Source of the DNA: Myotis daubentonii
Lineage: Eukaryota; Chordata; Mammalia; Chiroptera; Vespertilionidae
Length of the DNA stretch: 64,000 nucleotides
Direction: 5' to 3'
NCBI RefSeq assembly: GCF_963259705.1
Contig: NC_081844.1
Coordinates: forward strand, 42,349,341-42,413,340
Shown here: positions 35,296-45,357 of the stretch, piece by piece
Position numbering within the stretch: position 1 is the stretch's first letter
Layout of the letters: every line of letters starts with the position of its first letter
Notes under the pieces: generated by a model
The model's input: only the letters and a program-made list of their open reading frames with translations
The model's database searches: none
Told to the model about the DNA's origin: nothing
Made by a program: the position numbers and the translations under genes

Positions 35296-38200
35296 TTATC
35301 CATAAATGAGTGAGATCATGTGGTATTTTTCTTTCACTGACTGTCTTATTTCACTTAGCATAATACTCTCCAGTTCCATCCATGCTGCTGCAAATAAGAA
35401 TTCCTTCTTTTTTATAGCAGCGTAGTATTCCATTGTGTAGATGTAACATAGTTTTCTAATCCACTCTTCTACTGATGGACATTTAGGCTGTTTCCAAATC
35501 TTAGCTATTGTAAATTGTGCTGCTATGAACACAGAGGTGCATATATCCTTTCTGATTGGTGTTTCTATTTTCTTGGGATATATTCTGAGAAGTGGTATTA
35601 CTGGGTCAAATGGCAGTTCCATTTTTATATTTTTGAGGAAACGCCATACTGTCTTCCACAATGGCTGCACCAGTCTGCATTCCCACCAGCAGTGAAGAAG
35701 GGTTCCTTTTTCTCTGCATCCTCTCCAGCACTTGTCCTTTGTTGATTTGTTGATGATAGCCATTCTGACAGGTGTGAGATGGTACCTCATTGTCATTTTG
35801 ATTTGCATCTCTTGGATGATTAGTGACTTTGAGCATGTTTCCATGTGTCTCTTGGCTTTCTGAATGTCCTCTTTCATAAAGTGTCTATTTAGGTCCTTTG
35901 CCCATTTTTTTGATTGGGTTGTTTATCTTCCTCTGTTAAGTTGTATGAGTCCCCTATAAATTTTGGAGATTAAACCCTTATCGGAGATAACATTGGCAAA
36001 TACGTTCTCCCATGCAATGGGTTTTCTTGTTGTTTTGTTGATGGTTTCTTTTGCTGTGCAGAAGCTTTTTATTTTGATGTAGTCCCATTTGTTTATTTTC
36101 TCCTTAGTCTCTCTTGCCCTAGGATCTATGTCTGTAAAGATATTGCTAAGACATATGTCTGCAATTTTGCTACCTATGGAGTCTTGTAGGATTTTTATGG
36201 TTTCCCATCTTACGTTCAAGTCCTTTAGCCATTTTGAGTTTGTTTTTGTGTATGGTGTAAGTTGGTGATCTAGTTTCATTTTTTTGCATGTATCTGACCA
36301 AATTTCCCAGCACTATTTATTAAAGAGGCTATTTTGACTCCATTGTATGCTCTTGCCTCATTTGTCAAATATTAATTGAGTATAATGGCTTGGGTCGATT
36401 TCTGGGTCCTCTATTCTGTTCCATTGGTCTATATGTCTGTTCTTGTGCCAGTACCAGGCAGTTTTGAGAATTGTGGCTTGGTAATATATTTGATGTCTGG
36501 TATTGTGATCCCTCCAGCTTTGTTCTTATTTCTCAGGTCAGCTGTGGCTATTTGGGGTCTTTTTTTATTCCAGATGAATTTTTGGAGAGTTTCTTCTAAA
36601 TCTTTGAAATATGCCATTGGTATTTTAATAGGTATTGCATTGAATCTATAGATTGCTTTAGGTAGTATGGACATTTTAATGATGTTGATTCTACCAATCC
36701 ATGAACACGGTATGTTCTTTCATTTGTTTATGGCTTCCTCTATCTCTTTTTTAAATGTCCTGTAGTTTTCCGAGTACAGGTCTTTTACATCCTTGGTTAA
36801 GTTTATTCCTAGGTATCTTAATTTTTTGGTGCAATGGTAAATGGGATTGTTTTTTTCATTTCTCTGTGAGTTCATTATCAGTGTATGAAAAGGCCATATA
36901 TTTCTGGGTGTTATTTTTGTATCCTGATACATTGCCAAATTCGTTTATTAGGTCTAGTAGTTTACTGATGGAGTCTTTGGGGGTTTTCTATGTATAGTAT
37001 CATGTCACCTGCGAATAAGGACAGTTTTATTTCTTCTTTTCCAATTTGGATGCCTTTTATTTCTTCTTCTTGTCTGATCGCTATGGCTAGCACTTCTAAT
37101 ACTATGTCAAATAGGAGTGGTGAAAGTGGGCATCCTTGTCTTGTTCCTGTTCTTAGGGGAAATGAGTTTAGTTTTTGCCCATTGAGTATGATGTTGGCTG
37201 TACATTTGTCAGTTAGGGCTTTTATTATGTTGAGGTATGATCCCTCTATTCCCACTTTTCTGAGAGTTTTTATCAAGAAAGTGTGTTGGATTTTGTCAAA
37301 TGCTTTTTCTGCATCAATTGATATGATTATGTGATTTTTGTCTCTCAGTTCGTTTATGTGATGTATCACATTTATTGATTTGAAGAATAAATTGTACCAT
37401 CCTTGCATCCCCGAAATAAATCCCACTTGGTCACGGTGTATGATCTTTCTAATGTATTGCTGAATCCGATTTGCTAGAATTTTGTTAAGGATTTTAGCAT
37501 CTATGTTCATCAAGGATATTGGCCTGTAGTTCTCTTTTTTTTGTGGTGTCTTCATCTGGTTTTGGGATTAGGGTAATGCTGGCTTCATAGAAAGAGCTTG
37601 GAAGTGTGCCTTCCTCTTGAATTTTTGGAATAGTCTGAGGAGGATAGGTTTTAGTTCTTCTTTGAATGCTTGGTAGAACTTCCCTGTAAACCCATCCGGA
37701 CCAGGGCTTTTGTTAGCTGGAAGATATTTTATTGCTGTTTCAATTTCTTCGGTAGTTATCGACCTATTCAGGTTTTTATACTCTTCTTGGTTGAGTTTTG
37801 GGAGATTGTATTTTTCTAAGAATATGTCCATTTCATCCAGGTTGTCCATTTTTGTTGGAATGGAGTTGTTCATAGTATTTTTTCATAATCGTTTGTATTT
37901 CTGTGGGATCGGTTGTTATTTCACCTCTTTCATTTCTGATTTTGTTTATTTGGGTCCTCTCTCTTTGCTTCTTGGTGAGCCTGGCTAGAGGTTTATCAAT
38001 CTTGTTTATCCTTTCAAAGAACCAGCTCTTGGTTTTGTTGATCTTTTGTATTGTTTTTTTTGGTCTCTATTTCATTTATCTCCACTCTGATCTTTATTAT
38101 TTCCTTCCTTCTGCTTACTCTAGGCTTTTCTTGTTGCTCTCTTTCTCTTTGAGTTGTAGGGTTAGGTAATTTATTACCATTGTTTCTTGGTTTTTGCCGT

Positions 38201-39118
38201 AGGCTTGTAGATCTATGAACTTCCCTCTCAAGACTGCTTTCATTGTGTCCCATAGATTTTGTATTGTTTTGTTTTCATTGTCATTTGTTGCCATGATTCT
38301 TTTTATTTCTTCTTTGATCTCTCTAGTAACCCAGTCATTGTCTAATAGCATGCTATTTAGTCTCCATGTGTTTGATATTTTTTATTGTAGTTGTTTTTAT
38401 TGTAGTTGATTTCTAGTTTCATGCCATTGTGATCTGAGAAGATGCCTGATATGATTTCTATCTTCTTTAATTTGAAGAGACTTTGCCTGTGACCCAATAT
38501 ATGGTCTATCTTTGAAAATGAGTCATGTGCACTTGAGAAGAATGCATATTCTGTGGCTTTGGGGTGCAATGTTCTGAAGATGTCAATTAATTCCATCTGA
38601 TCTAGTGAGTCATTTAGAATTGATGTTTCTTTGCTGATTTTGTTTAGAGGATTTGTCCAATGGTGATAGTGGAGTATTAAAGTCCCCTACTATAACTGTA
38701 TTGCTGTCAATCTCTCCCTTGATACCTTCCAGAAGTTTTTTTTATGTATTTGGGTGCTTGTGTATTGGGTGCGTATGTTTACCAGAGTTATTTCTTCTTG
38801 GTGGATTTCTCCTTTTAGTATTATGAAGTGGCCTTCCTTATCTCTTGTTATGGCCTTCATTCTGAGGTCTATTTTGTCATATATAAGTATTGCTACACCA
38901 GCTTTTTTTTTTTTTTCATTTCCATTCGCCTGAAAAACCTTTTTCCATCCCTTCACCATCAGTCTGTCTGAGTCCTTTTTTCTGATGTGGGTTTCCTGTA
39001 GACAGCAGACATATGGATCATGTTTTCTTATCCACTCCGCTAGCCTATGTCTTTTGATTGGGGAATTTAATACATTTACATTTAAAGTTACTATTGATAG
39101 GTACTTGTTTGTCGCCAT
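35296..39118 (-). pseudogene. Broken L1 ORF2 (endonuclease/reverse transcriptase)
   Basis: Starts at 39118 (MATNKYLSIVTLNVNVLNSP, the apurinic-type endonuclease with CCLQETHIRKKD). It runs through the reverse transcriptase ([28 protein letters not shown]) to the cysteine-rich C-terminus ([17 protein letters not shown]), ending at 35296. Stops and frameshifts divide it into at least six open pieces. The polymerase active-site motif reads LFAGD in place of the invariant FADD, near 37000-37020. ORF2p normally nicks target DNA and copies L1 RNA there; this copy cannot. Confidence 0.9.
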
Positions 39119-39165
39119 TTTTTTCTTTACACCTGTGTTCCTTCTTCGCTTCCTATTTCTTCTTT

Positions 39166-40003
39166 TTACAGAAAACCCTTTAGCATTTCTTGCATTGCTG
39201 GTTTGGTGGTAATAAACTCCTAGTCCTTCTTTGTCTGTGAAGCTCCTGATTTCGCCCTCAATTTTGATTGATAGCCTTGCTGGGTACAGTATTCTTGGAT
39301 TCAGACCCTTACTTTGCATGACTTTGTATATTTCATTCCATTCCCTTCGGCCTGATGTGTTTCTCTTGAGAAATCAGTCACTAGTCTAATCCTTTGTAGG
39401 TAACTTTCTCTCTCTGGCCACTTTTAATATGCTTATTTTGTTGTTGGTGTTTGCCAATTTAATTATAATGTGCCTTGGCGTCGGTCTTTTGGGGTTCATT
39501 TTGTTTGAGACTCTGTGAGCTTCTTGGGTTTGTGTGAGTTTTTTCTTCCCTATATCAAGGAAGTTTTCTGTCATTATTTCTTCAAACAGGTTTTCTATTC
39601 CTTGTTCAGTTTCCTCTCCTGGCACCCCCATTATGCAGATGTTGTTTCATTTCGTGTTGTCCCAAAGTTCCCTTAGGCTCTTCTCCTGTTTTTTAAGTTT
39701 TTTTTTTTCTAGATGCTGCTCTGTTTGGGTATTTTTTTCTACCTTGTCTTCTTGCTCACTGATGCGGTCCTCTGCTTCTTTTAGTCTACTGTTAATACTT
39801 TCTATTAAGTTCTTTTTAGCAGCAATGTCATTTTTCATTTCTTCTTGGCTCTTCATTTCCTCTTGGTTCTTACACATATTGTTGAATTTGTCTTCCATTC
39901 TTCTCAGCGACCTTATGACCATTTCTCTGAATTCTTTCTCTGAAATATTGCTTGCTTCCATTTCATTTACTTCCTTGACTGGTGATGCCTCCTTTTCTTT
40001 CAT
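39166..40003 (-). pseudogene. Broken L1 ORF1
   Basis: Begins at 40003 (MKEKEASPVKEVNEMEASNI), with a coiled-coil region followed by LRELWDNTK. A premature TGA at about 39647 appears to be a CGA to TGA change. The RRM part resumes at MGVPGEETEQGIENLF (39631) and a frameshift follows near 39386. The original stop is the TAA read at 39166-39168. Same family as the HAL1 ORF1 at 32589. Confidence 0.87.
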
Positions 40004-40486
40004 ATGCGGGCTGTTCTCTATCTCCCCATGATTTCTCTTCTCTGAGTATCTGGTTATGTAGCTCTCTCTCTCCTTTTCCTAGGTGAAATCTGACCTTTCC
40101 ATGAGAAGGTGGAGAGCTTCTCCAAATCCGCGTATTCATGCTGCTTGAGATCCAGTGTTCCTGGGTTCACAGCTGTTCCCTAGGTGGTGTTCATCATCCA
40201 TGTTTCTATCTCTCCCTTCTCCCTCTCCCTTCCACTCTCTAAAAATCAATTTTAAAAAACATATTGAAAGAGGATGGCTCTGCTTTATGACACCATATTT
40301 AGATTCAGTCATTTACCTAAACATAAAATTATCTCACTCCAATTAGTATTCAAAATGTATATGGTAAACTAAATCTTAATTACTTGTTTATGAATATGGG
40401 TTTGCTAATCTGCATATATGCATATTTGAATCTTTCTAAATACTCTGAGCCTAGAACATAGAACACATTTCTAATTAGACTTTTTA

Positions 40487-40827
40487 TCCTATATAATAAA
40501 AGGCTAATATGCAAGTCGACCGAACAGTGAAATGACCAGTTGCTATGACACACACTGACCACCAGGGGCAAATGCTCAATGAAGGAGCTGCCCCTGGTGG
40601 TCAGTGCACTCCCATAGGGGGAGCTCCACTCAGCCAGAAGCCGGGTTCACGGCTGTCAAGTGCAGCAGCAGTGGCGGGAGCCTCTCCTACCTCTGCAGCA
40701 GCACTAAGGATGTCCAACTGCTGGCTTAGGCCCACTCCCCATGACTCCCGGACTGTGAGAGTGCACAGGCCAAGGTGAGGGACCCCTTCCCCACCGAGTA
40801 CACGAATTTCGTGCACCAGGCCTCTAG
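40487..40827 (+). mobile_element. HeliBat Helitron
   Basis: TCCTATATAATAAAAGGC start after an A; end hairpin CACGAATTTCGTG and terminal CTAG before T. Carries the inverted pair CCACCAGGGGCA (40559-40570) and CTGCCCCTGGTGG (40588-40600), each one G shorter than the version at 44922. Confidence 0.94.
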
Positions 40828-41640
40828 TTTTGAGATAATTGTAGATTCATATGCAGTTGTAAGAAACAGTACAGAGAGAATCCCTCTACCCTTCACCTTA
40901 TTTCCCTCAATGGAAATATGTTGAGAAACTATAGTCCACTATCACAATTGGTAACAGCATTGATACAATTTCTCAATCTTAATCAGATTTTCCCAGTTTT
41001 ACATGTATTCATTTGTGTGTGTCTATTCCATTCCATACAATGTTATCACATGTAGGCTTGTGTCTCCACCACCATGGTCAAGATACAGAACAGTTCCATG
41101 AACACAGGGTCCCCATGATGCTCCTACCTACCTTCTGCTCCAGAACATTTTTTAAATCTTTTTTAAAAATCTTTATTGTTTAAAGTATTACATAAGTCCC
41201 CCTTTTCCCTCACTGACCTCTTCCAGCCCTCCCCCACCCTCCCGCCCCAGGCCTTCACCACCCATTGTCTGTGTCCTTGGGTTTTGCATATATGCATACA
41301 AGTTCATTGGTTGATCTCTTCCCACCCACCCAACCCGCCTTCCCTCTGAGATTCACCAGTCTGTTCCATGCTTCTATGTCTCTGGATCTATTTTGTTCAT
41401 TAGTTTATTTTGTTCATTAGATTCCGCATATGAGATCATGTGATACTCCATACATCACCATTAATCCCCCTATATCCTCCTCTACGTTTCTCCAATCCCT
41501 CCCCACCCAGCAATCACCACACTGTTGTCTGTGTCCATATTATATTTGTCTTACAAAATTGTTATAGCCATTTATCAACAGTAGAATGTAACATTTCCTG
41601 TCAATTTTTTTTATCAGAGTAAACCCCTAAATGGATTGTT
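40828..41640 (-). mobile_element. L1 3'-end fragments (antisense)
   Basis: 40828-41150 matches an older L1 3' UTR read antisense (GTCAAGATACAGAACAGTTCCAT). From 41160 a younger bat L1 tail begins (AAAAATCTTTATTGTTTAAAG). Further LINE-like text (CACCACACTGTTGTCTGTGTCC) runs to about 41530. There are no coding frames. Confidence 0.7.
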
Positions 41641-42127
41641 TTTTTTCTTTCCCCTCCTTAACAATACACACCCATCTTCCTACCTCTCTTATAGGCAGTT
41701 TAGCCTAATAAATGATCCCATGTTCTAAAGAACAAAAAAGTTAAGGAATTTTCCCAATACCATAATAGAATCTTCAGTTCCTAAACTGTGAACTCTATAT
41801 AGAGAAGAATCACATCTGTATCACCACAGTGCTTCCCATAGAACCTGAAAGTGTACTGGCTTTCATAAATATTAATCAAATGGAAACAAATATGACCTCT
41901 AGAGTCTAGCTAATTAGGATCTATTGGAATTGGAAGGCAGCTATGCTCACCACTATACCACCAATGCAGATCTATTGGAATTGGATTAATGTCTTCATTC
42001 ATAGGGCCCAGTGAAGTGTGAAAGTATATTTTGAAGACTCTCTTTGAACCTAAAACCATACTTGCATACTTGCATAATGTCTTCCACTCCCAGGATGATT
42101 TTTCTGGCTGGATTTCTTTTTTTCAAG

Positions 42128-42128
<1 letters not shown>

Positions 42129-42173
<45 letters not shown>
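42129..42173. repeat. (CA)n microsatellite
   Basis: About 22 uninterrupted CA units abut the HeliBat 3' end at 42174. A second CA run at 43331-43353 lies on the other side of the two antisense HeliBats. Confidence 0.95.
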
Positions 42174-42178
<5 letters not shown>

Positions 42179-42779
42179 GGCCTGGTGCATGAAATTCGTG
42201 CACGAGGGGAGGGGGGTGTCCCTCAGCCCAGCCTGCACCCTCTCCAATCTGGGACCCCTCGAAGGATGTCCTACTGCCAGTTTACAGGGATCAGGTCTAA
42301 ACCGGCAGTCGGACATCCCTCTCACAATCCGGGACTCCTGGCTCCTAACCACTCACCTGCCTGCCTGTCTGCCTGATTGCCCCTAACCACTCTGCCTTCC
42401 GGACTGCTCGGCCCCAAATGCCCCCCCCCCCGCCAGCCTGCTCACCCCCAACTGCCCCCCTGCTGGCCTGCTCAATCCAAATTTCCCCGCCTGCGCACCG
42501 GCTGTTCTGATCACCTCCAACTGACTCCCACTGATGACCTGCTCGCTGCCAACTGGACCCCTGCTGGTCTGCTTACCCCCAATGTCCCCACCCCCCATCA
42601 GGCTGATCATCCACAACTGCCATCCCATCCTGGCCTGATCACCCACAACTGCCCACCCTTTTGGCCTCTAACCGCCTCTATCTTGGCCCTCCACCATGGC
42701 TTTGTCCAGAAGAATGTCTGGAAGGTCTCCTGGAAGGTCTCCCAGTCTAATTAGCACATTACCCTTTTATTAGTATAGA
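42174..42779 (-). mobile_element. HeliBat Helitron, array 1, unit A
   Basis: The antisense 3' end (CTAG, then the hairpin GTGCATGAAATTCGTGCAC) is at the left. The 5' end (CCCTTTTATTAGTATAGA) is at 42779, immediately followed by the next HeliBat. The interior has degenerate repeats of the type CCCCAACTGCCC...CTGCTGGCCTGCTCAC. Confidence 0.9.
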
Positions 42780-43330
42780 TAGAGGCCTGGTGCCCAGGTG
42801 GGGGCCAGCTGGTTTGCCCTGAAGGGTGTCCCAGATCAGGATGGGGGTCCTGCTGTGGTGCCTGGCCAGCCTGGGTGAGGGGCTAAGGGCTGTTTTCAGG
42901 CTGGCCACCCGCTTCAAGGTGGAGGTCCCTGCTGGGGTGCCTGGCCAGCCTGGGTGAGGGGCTGAGGACTGTTTTCAGGCTGGCCATGCCCCCCGGTGAC
43001 CCAAGCTCCAGGCTTCTCCTTTTTGTTCTTTTTCTTTTTTTTCAGCACCTCCTTGAGCGGAGGCCAGGGCGGGCTGGAAGCAGGTATCTGGAATTTATTT
43101 ATCTTCTATAATTGAAGCTTTGTAGCCTTGAGGGGAGCCCAGGGCCAGCCAGCGCAGGCGTGAAGCTTGGCTTCCTCCATCGCCGGGAGCAACCCAAGCC
43201 TCCTGCTCACTCCAGCTCTGTGGCCGCTGCCATCCTAGTTGGGTTAATTTGCATACTCACTCCTGATTGGCTGGTGGATGTAGTGGAGTGATGGTTAATT
43301 TGCATGCATATCATTTATTAGTGTAGGAGA
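42780..43330 (-). mobile_element. HeliBat Helitron, array 1, unit B
   Basis: Follows unit A without a gap (junction TAGATAGAGGCCTGGTGCC), same orientation, 5' end ATTTATTAGTGTAGGAGA near 43330. Contains a two-copy repeat (GCTGGGGTGCCTGGCCAGCC) and an A/T-rich tract shared in kind with the unit at 43354. Confidence 0.85.
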
Positions 43331-43353
43331 TACACAACACACACACACACACA

Positions 43354-43952
43354 TCTACACTAATAAAAGAGAAACATGGAAATTGGCGTACAACCACTAC
43401 CCTTCCCATTGGCTAATCAGCGAGATATGCAAATTAACTGACAGCCAAGATGGCGGCTGGCAGCCAGGCAGCTTGAAACTAACATGAGGCTTCCTTCCCT
43501 CAGTGACGGAGGAAACCAACGTTCCCTGCCTGCCGTTGCAGGCCTCTGAGCCTGCAGTTTAAGAAACTATGTAACAAATACCGCCAGACTTCAGCCAGCA
43601 GGATCGCAACATTGTAAGCAAAGGCCAGAAACCTACTTTCAGCAGCGGAGGCCTAAGAGCTGGAGCCAAGCCTCAAGCTAAAGCTGGCCCAGAATGAAAA
43701 AAAAAAAAAAAGGAAAAAAGGAGCAGTTGGGAGCTTCAGTCACCCACAGCCTGAAAACAGCCCTCAGCCCCTCACCCAGACTGGCCAGGCACCCCAGTGG
43801 GGACCCCCACCCTGAAGGGTGTGTTACCAGCTGCAAACAGCCATCATCCCCTCACCCAGGATGGCCAGGCACCCCAGTGGGGACCCCCACCCTGATCCAG
43901 GACACCCTTCAGGGCAAACCAGCCGGCCCCCACCCGTGCACCAGGCCTCTAT
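43354..43952 (+). mobile_element. HeliBat Helitron, array 2, unit 1
   Basis: Starts TCTACACTAATAAAAGAG and ends GGCCTCTAT, continuing directly into the next unit. Internal text includes GATATGCAAATTAACTGACA, an A15 tract with a following A6 (43697-43720), and an ~81-bp repeat in two copies (from 43747 and 43828). Confidence 0.87.
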
Positions 43953-44859
43953 GCTATATAGTAAAAGGGTAATATGCCTCCCAGCACCGGGATCAGCGGA
44001 GCTGCGAGGCCTCCCAGCACTGGGATCAGCGTGACAGGGGGCAGCACCCAAACCCCCTGATCGGCCCTGCTCTGTGGGTGATAGAGGGCGGTGCCCCAAC
44101 CTCCCCTTGCCCCCCCTGCTCTGTGTGTGATGGAGTAGAGCCATAACCTCCCCATCAGCCTTGCCCTGAGTGTGACAGTGGCGGCGCCCCAACCCCCTGA
44201 TTGGCCCTGCTCTGTGGGTGATAGAGGGCAGCGCCCCAACCCGCTGATCCGCCCTGCTCTGTGTGTGACAGGGGACGGTACCCCAACTCCCCTATTGGCC
44301 CTGCTCTGTGCGTGACAGGGGGGAGCTCCCCAACCCCCTCATGGGCCCTGATCTGTGTGTGACAGGGGGGAGCTCCCCAACCCCCTGATCGACCCTGCTC
44401 TGTGCATGACAGGGTACGGAGCCCCAACCCCCCTGGTGGGCCCTGCTGTGTGCGTGACAGGGGGCAGCGCCCCAACCCCCTGATTGGCCCTGCTCTGCGC
44501 GTGACAGGGGGTGGCGCCGCAACCTCCCCATCGACCCTGCCTTGAGTGTGACAGGGGTGGTGCCCCAACCCCCCAATCGGCCCTACCCTGAGCGTGACTG
44601 AGGGTGGCATCACATTCTCCCAATCCGCCCTGCTCTGTGCATGACAGGGGGCGGCGCCCCAACTCCCCAATCGGCCCTGCTCTGAGCCCGACCAGGGGCT
44701 GCACCTAGGGATTGGGCCTGCCCTCTGCCACCCGGGAGCAGGCCTAAGCCAGCAGGTCGTTATCTCCCGAGGGGTCCCAGACTGCGAGAGGGCACAGGCC
44801 GGGCTGAGGGACCCCCCCTCCCCCCCGAGTGCACAAATTTTTGTGCACCAGGCCTCTAG
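43953..44859 (+). mobile_element. HeliBat Helitron, array 2, unit 2, with minisatellite
   Basis: Begins GCTATATAGTAAAAGGGTAATATG and ends with hairpin GTGCACAAATTTTTGTGCAC and CTAG at 44856-44859. Most of its length is a 47-bp minisatellite. Confidence 0.88.
43970..44700. repeat. 47-bp minisatellite inside HeliBat
   Basis: About 14 units built on CCCTGCTCTGTGTGTGACAG and GGGGCGGCGCCCCAAC. The unit start GCCCTGCTCTG recurs at 44204, 44251 and 44298 (47-bp spacing). Because 47 is not a multiple of three, all minus-strand frames look open; these are not genes. Confidence 0.93.
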
Positions 44860-45357
44860 TATATATATAAAAGCCTATTCGACCGAACGACCAGTTAACC
44901 AGTTGCTATGATGCACACTGACCACCAGGGGGCAGACACTCAACGCAGAAGCTGCCCCCCAGTGGTCAGTGTGCTCCCACAGTGGGAGCACTGCTCAGCT
45001 GACCAAAGGGCGCCAGATGCAGGGCTCACGGCTGGTAAGCGCAGCTACGACAGTGTGAGCCTCTCCCACCTCCACAGCAGTGCTACCAACCAGTGGTGGT
45101 GGTAGGTGCAGCGGGGCCAGGATGAGTGGGACCCAGCCCAGGCTCGGGCTCCTCCCCGGCCACCTGCAGCTTCACATGCTACTACATTCCTTGGGTGATG
45201 TTGGACTGCCAGTTTTGGCCCAATCCCCAATCCCTGGCCTGCAGGGATCAGGCCCAAACTGGCAGTCTGACATCCCCCAAGGGGTCCTGGATTGTGACAG
45301 GGTGCAGGCCAGGCTGAGGGACCCCACAGTGCACAAATCTGTGCACCGGGCCTCTGG
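44860..45357 (+). mobile_element. HeliBat Helitron, array 2, unit 3
   Basis: Follows unit 2 directly (CTAG then TATATATATAAAAGCC) and ends with GTGCACAAATCTGTGCAC and CTGG before T. Same subfamily as the HeliBat at 40487 and carries the best CTCF-like motif in the window. Confidence 0.9.
44922..44965. promoter_or_regulatory. Inverted pair of CTCF-like motifs in HeliBat
   Basis: CCACCAGGGGGCAG on the + strand (44922-44935) agrees with the known CTCF core motif. An inverted partner, CTGCCCCCCAGTGG (44952-44965), lies 16 bases away. Equivalent pairs occur in the HeliBats at 20479-20522 and 40559-40600. Actual binding is not shown by sequence. Confidence 0.5.

Larger units (their letters stand above)
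34739..40190 (-). mobile_element. Nearly complete L1 retrotransposon (antisense)
   Basis: Reading on the minus strand: short 5' UTR (40190-40004), ORF1, ORF2, 3' UTR and an A-tail (seen as the T-rich stretch at 34765-34800). Perfect 17-bp target duplication TCATCATCCATGTTTCT at 34722-34738 and 40191-40207. A Ves SINE later landed in its tail. Both ORFs are broken, so it is not active. Confidence 0.93.
34602..40268 (+). mobile_element. Ves SINE split by an antisense L1
   Basis: The left piece 34602-34738 (head and core, ending TCATCATCCATGTTTCT) and the right piece 40191-40268 (same 17 bases, then pyrimidine block and AAAAATCAATTTTAAAA tail) form one SINE. Its own duplication is AGAGCATGGCT (34591-34601) and AGAGGATGGCT (40269-40279), 10 of 11 matching. 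Confidence 0.9.

Noticed and set aside
38690..39319. Apparent in-frame fusion of L1 ORF1 end to ORF2
   Set aside because: The true ORF1 frame ends in a TAA at 39166-39168. The joined frame is the shifted reading frame of the ORF1 end (after a frameshift or by chance openness), not a fused gene.
44155..44670. Long minus-strand open frames (up to 171 codons) with GGLGxxPLSxTEQG-like repeats
   Set aside because: They are translations of the 47-bp minisatellite in a HeliBat. All three frames are open because the unit is not a multiple of three, and the units lack stop codons. There is no protein likeness.
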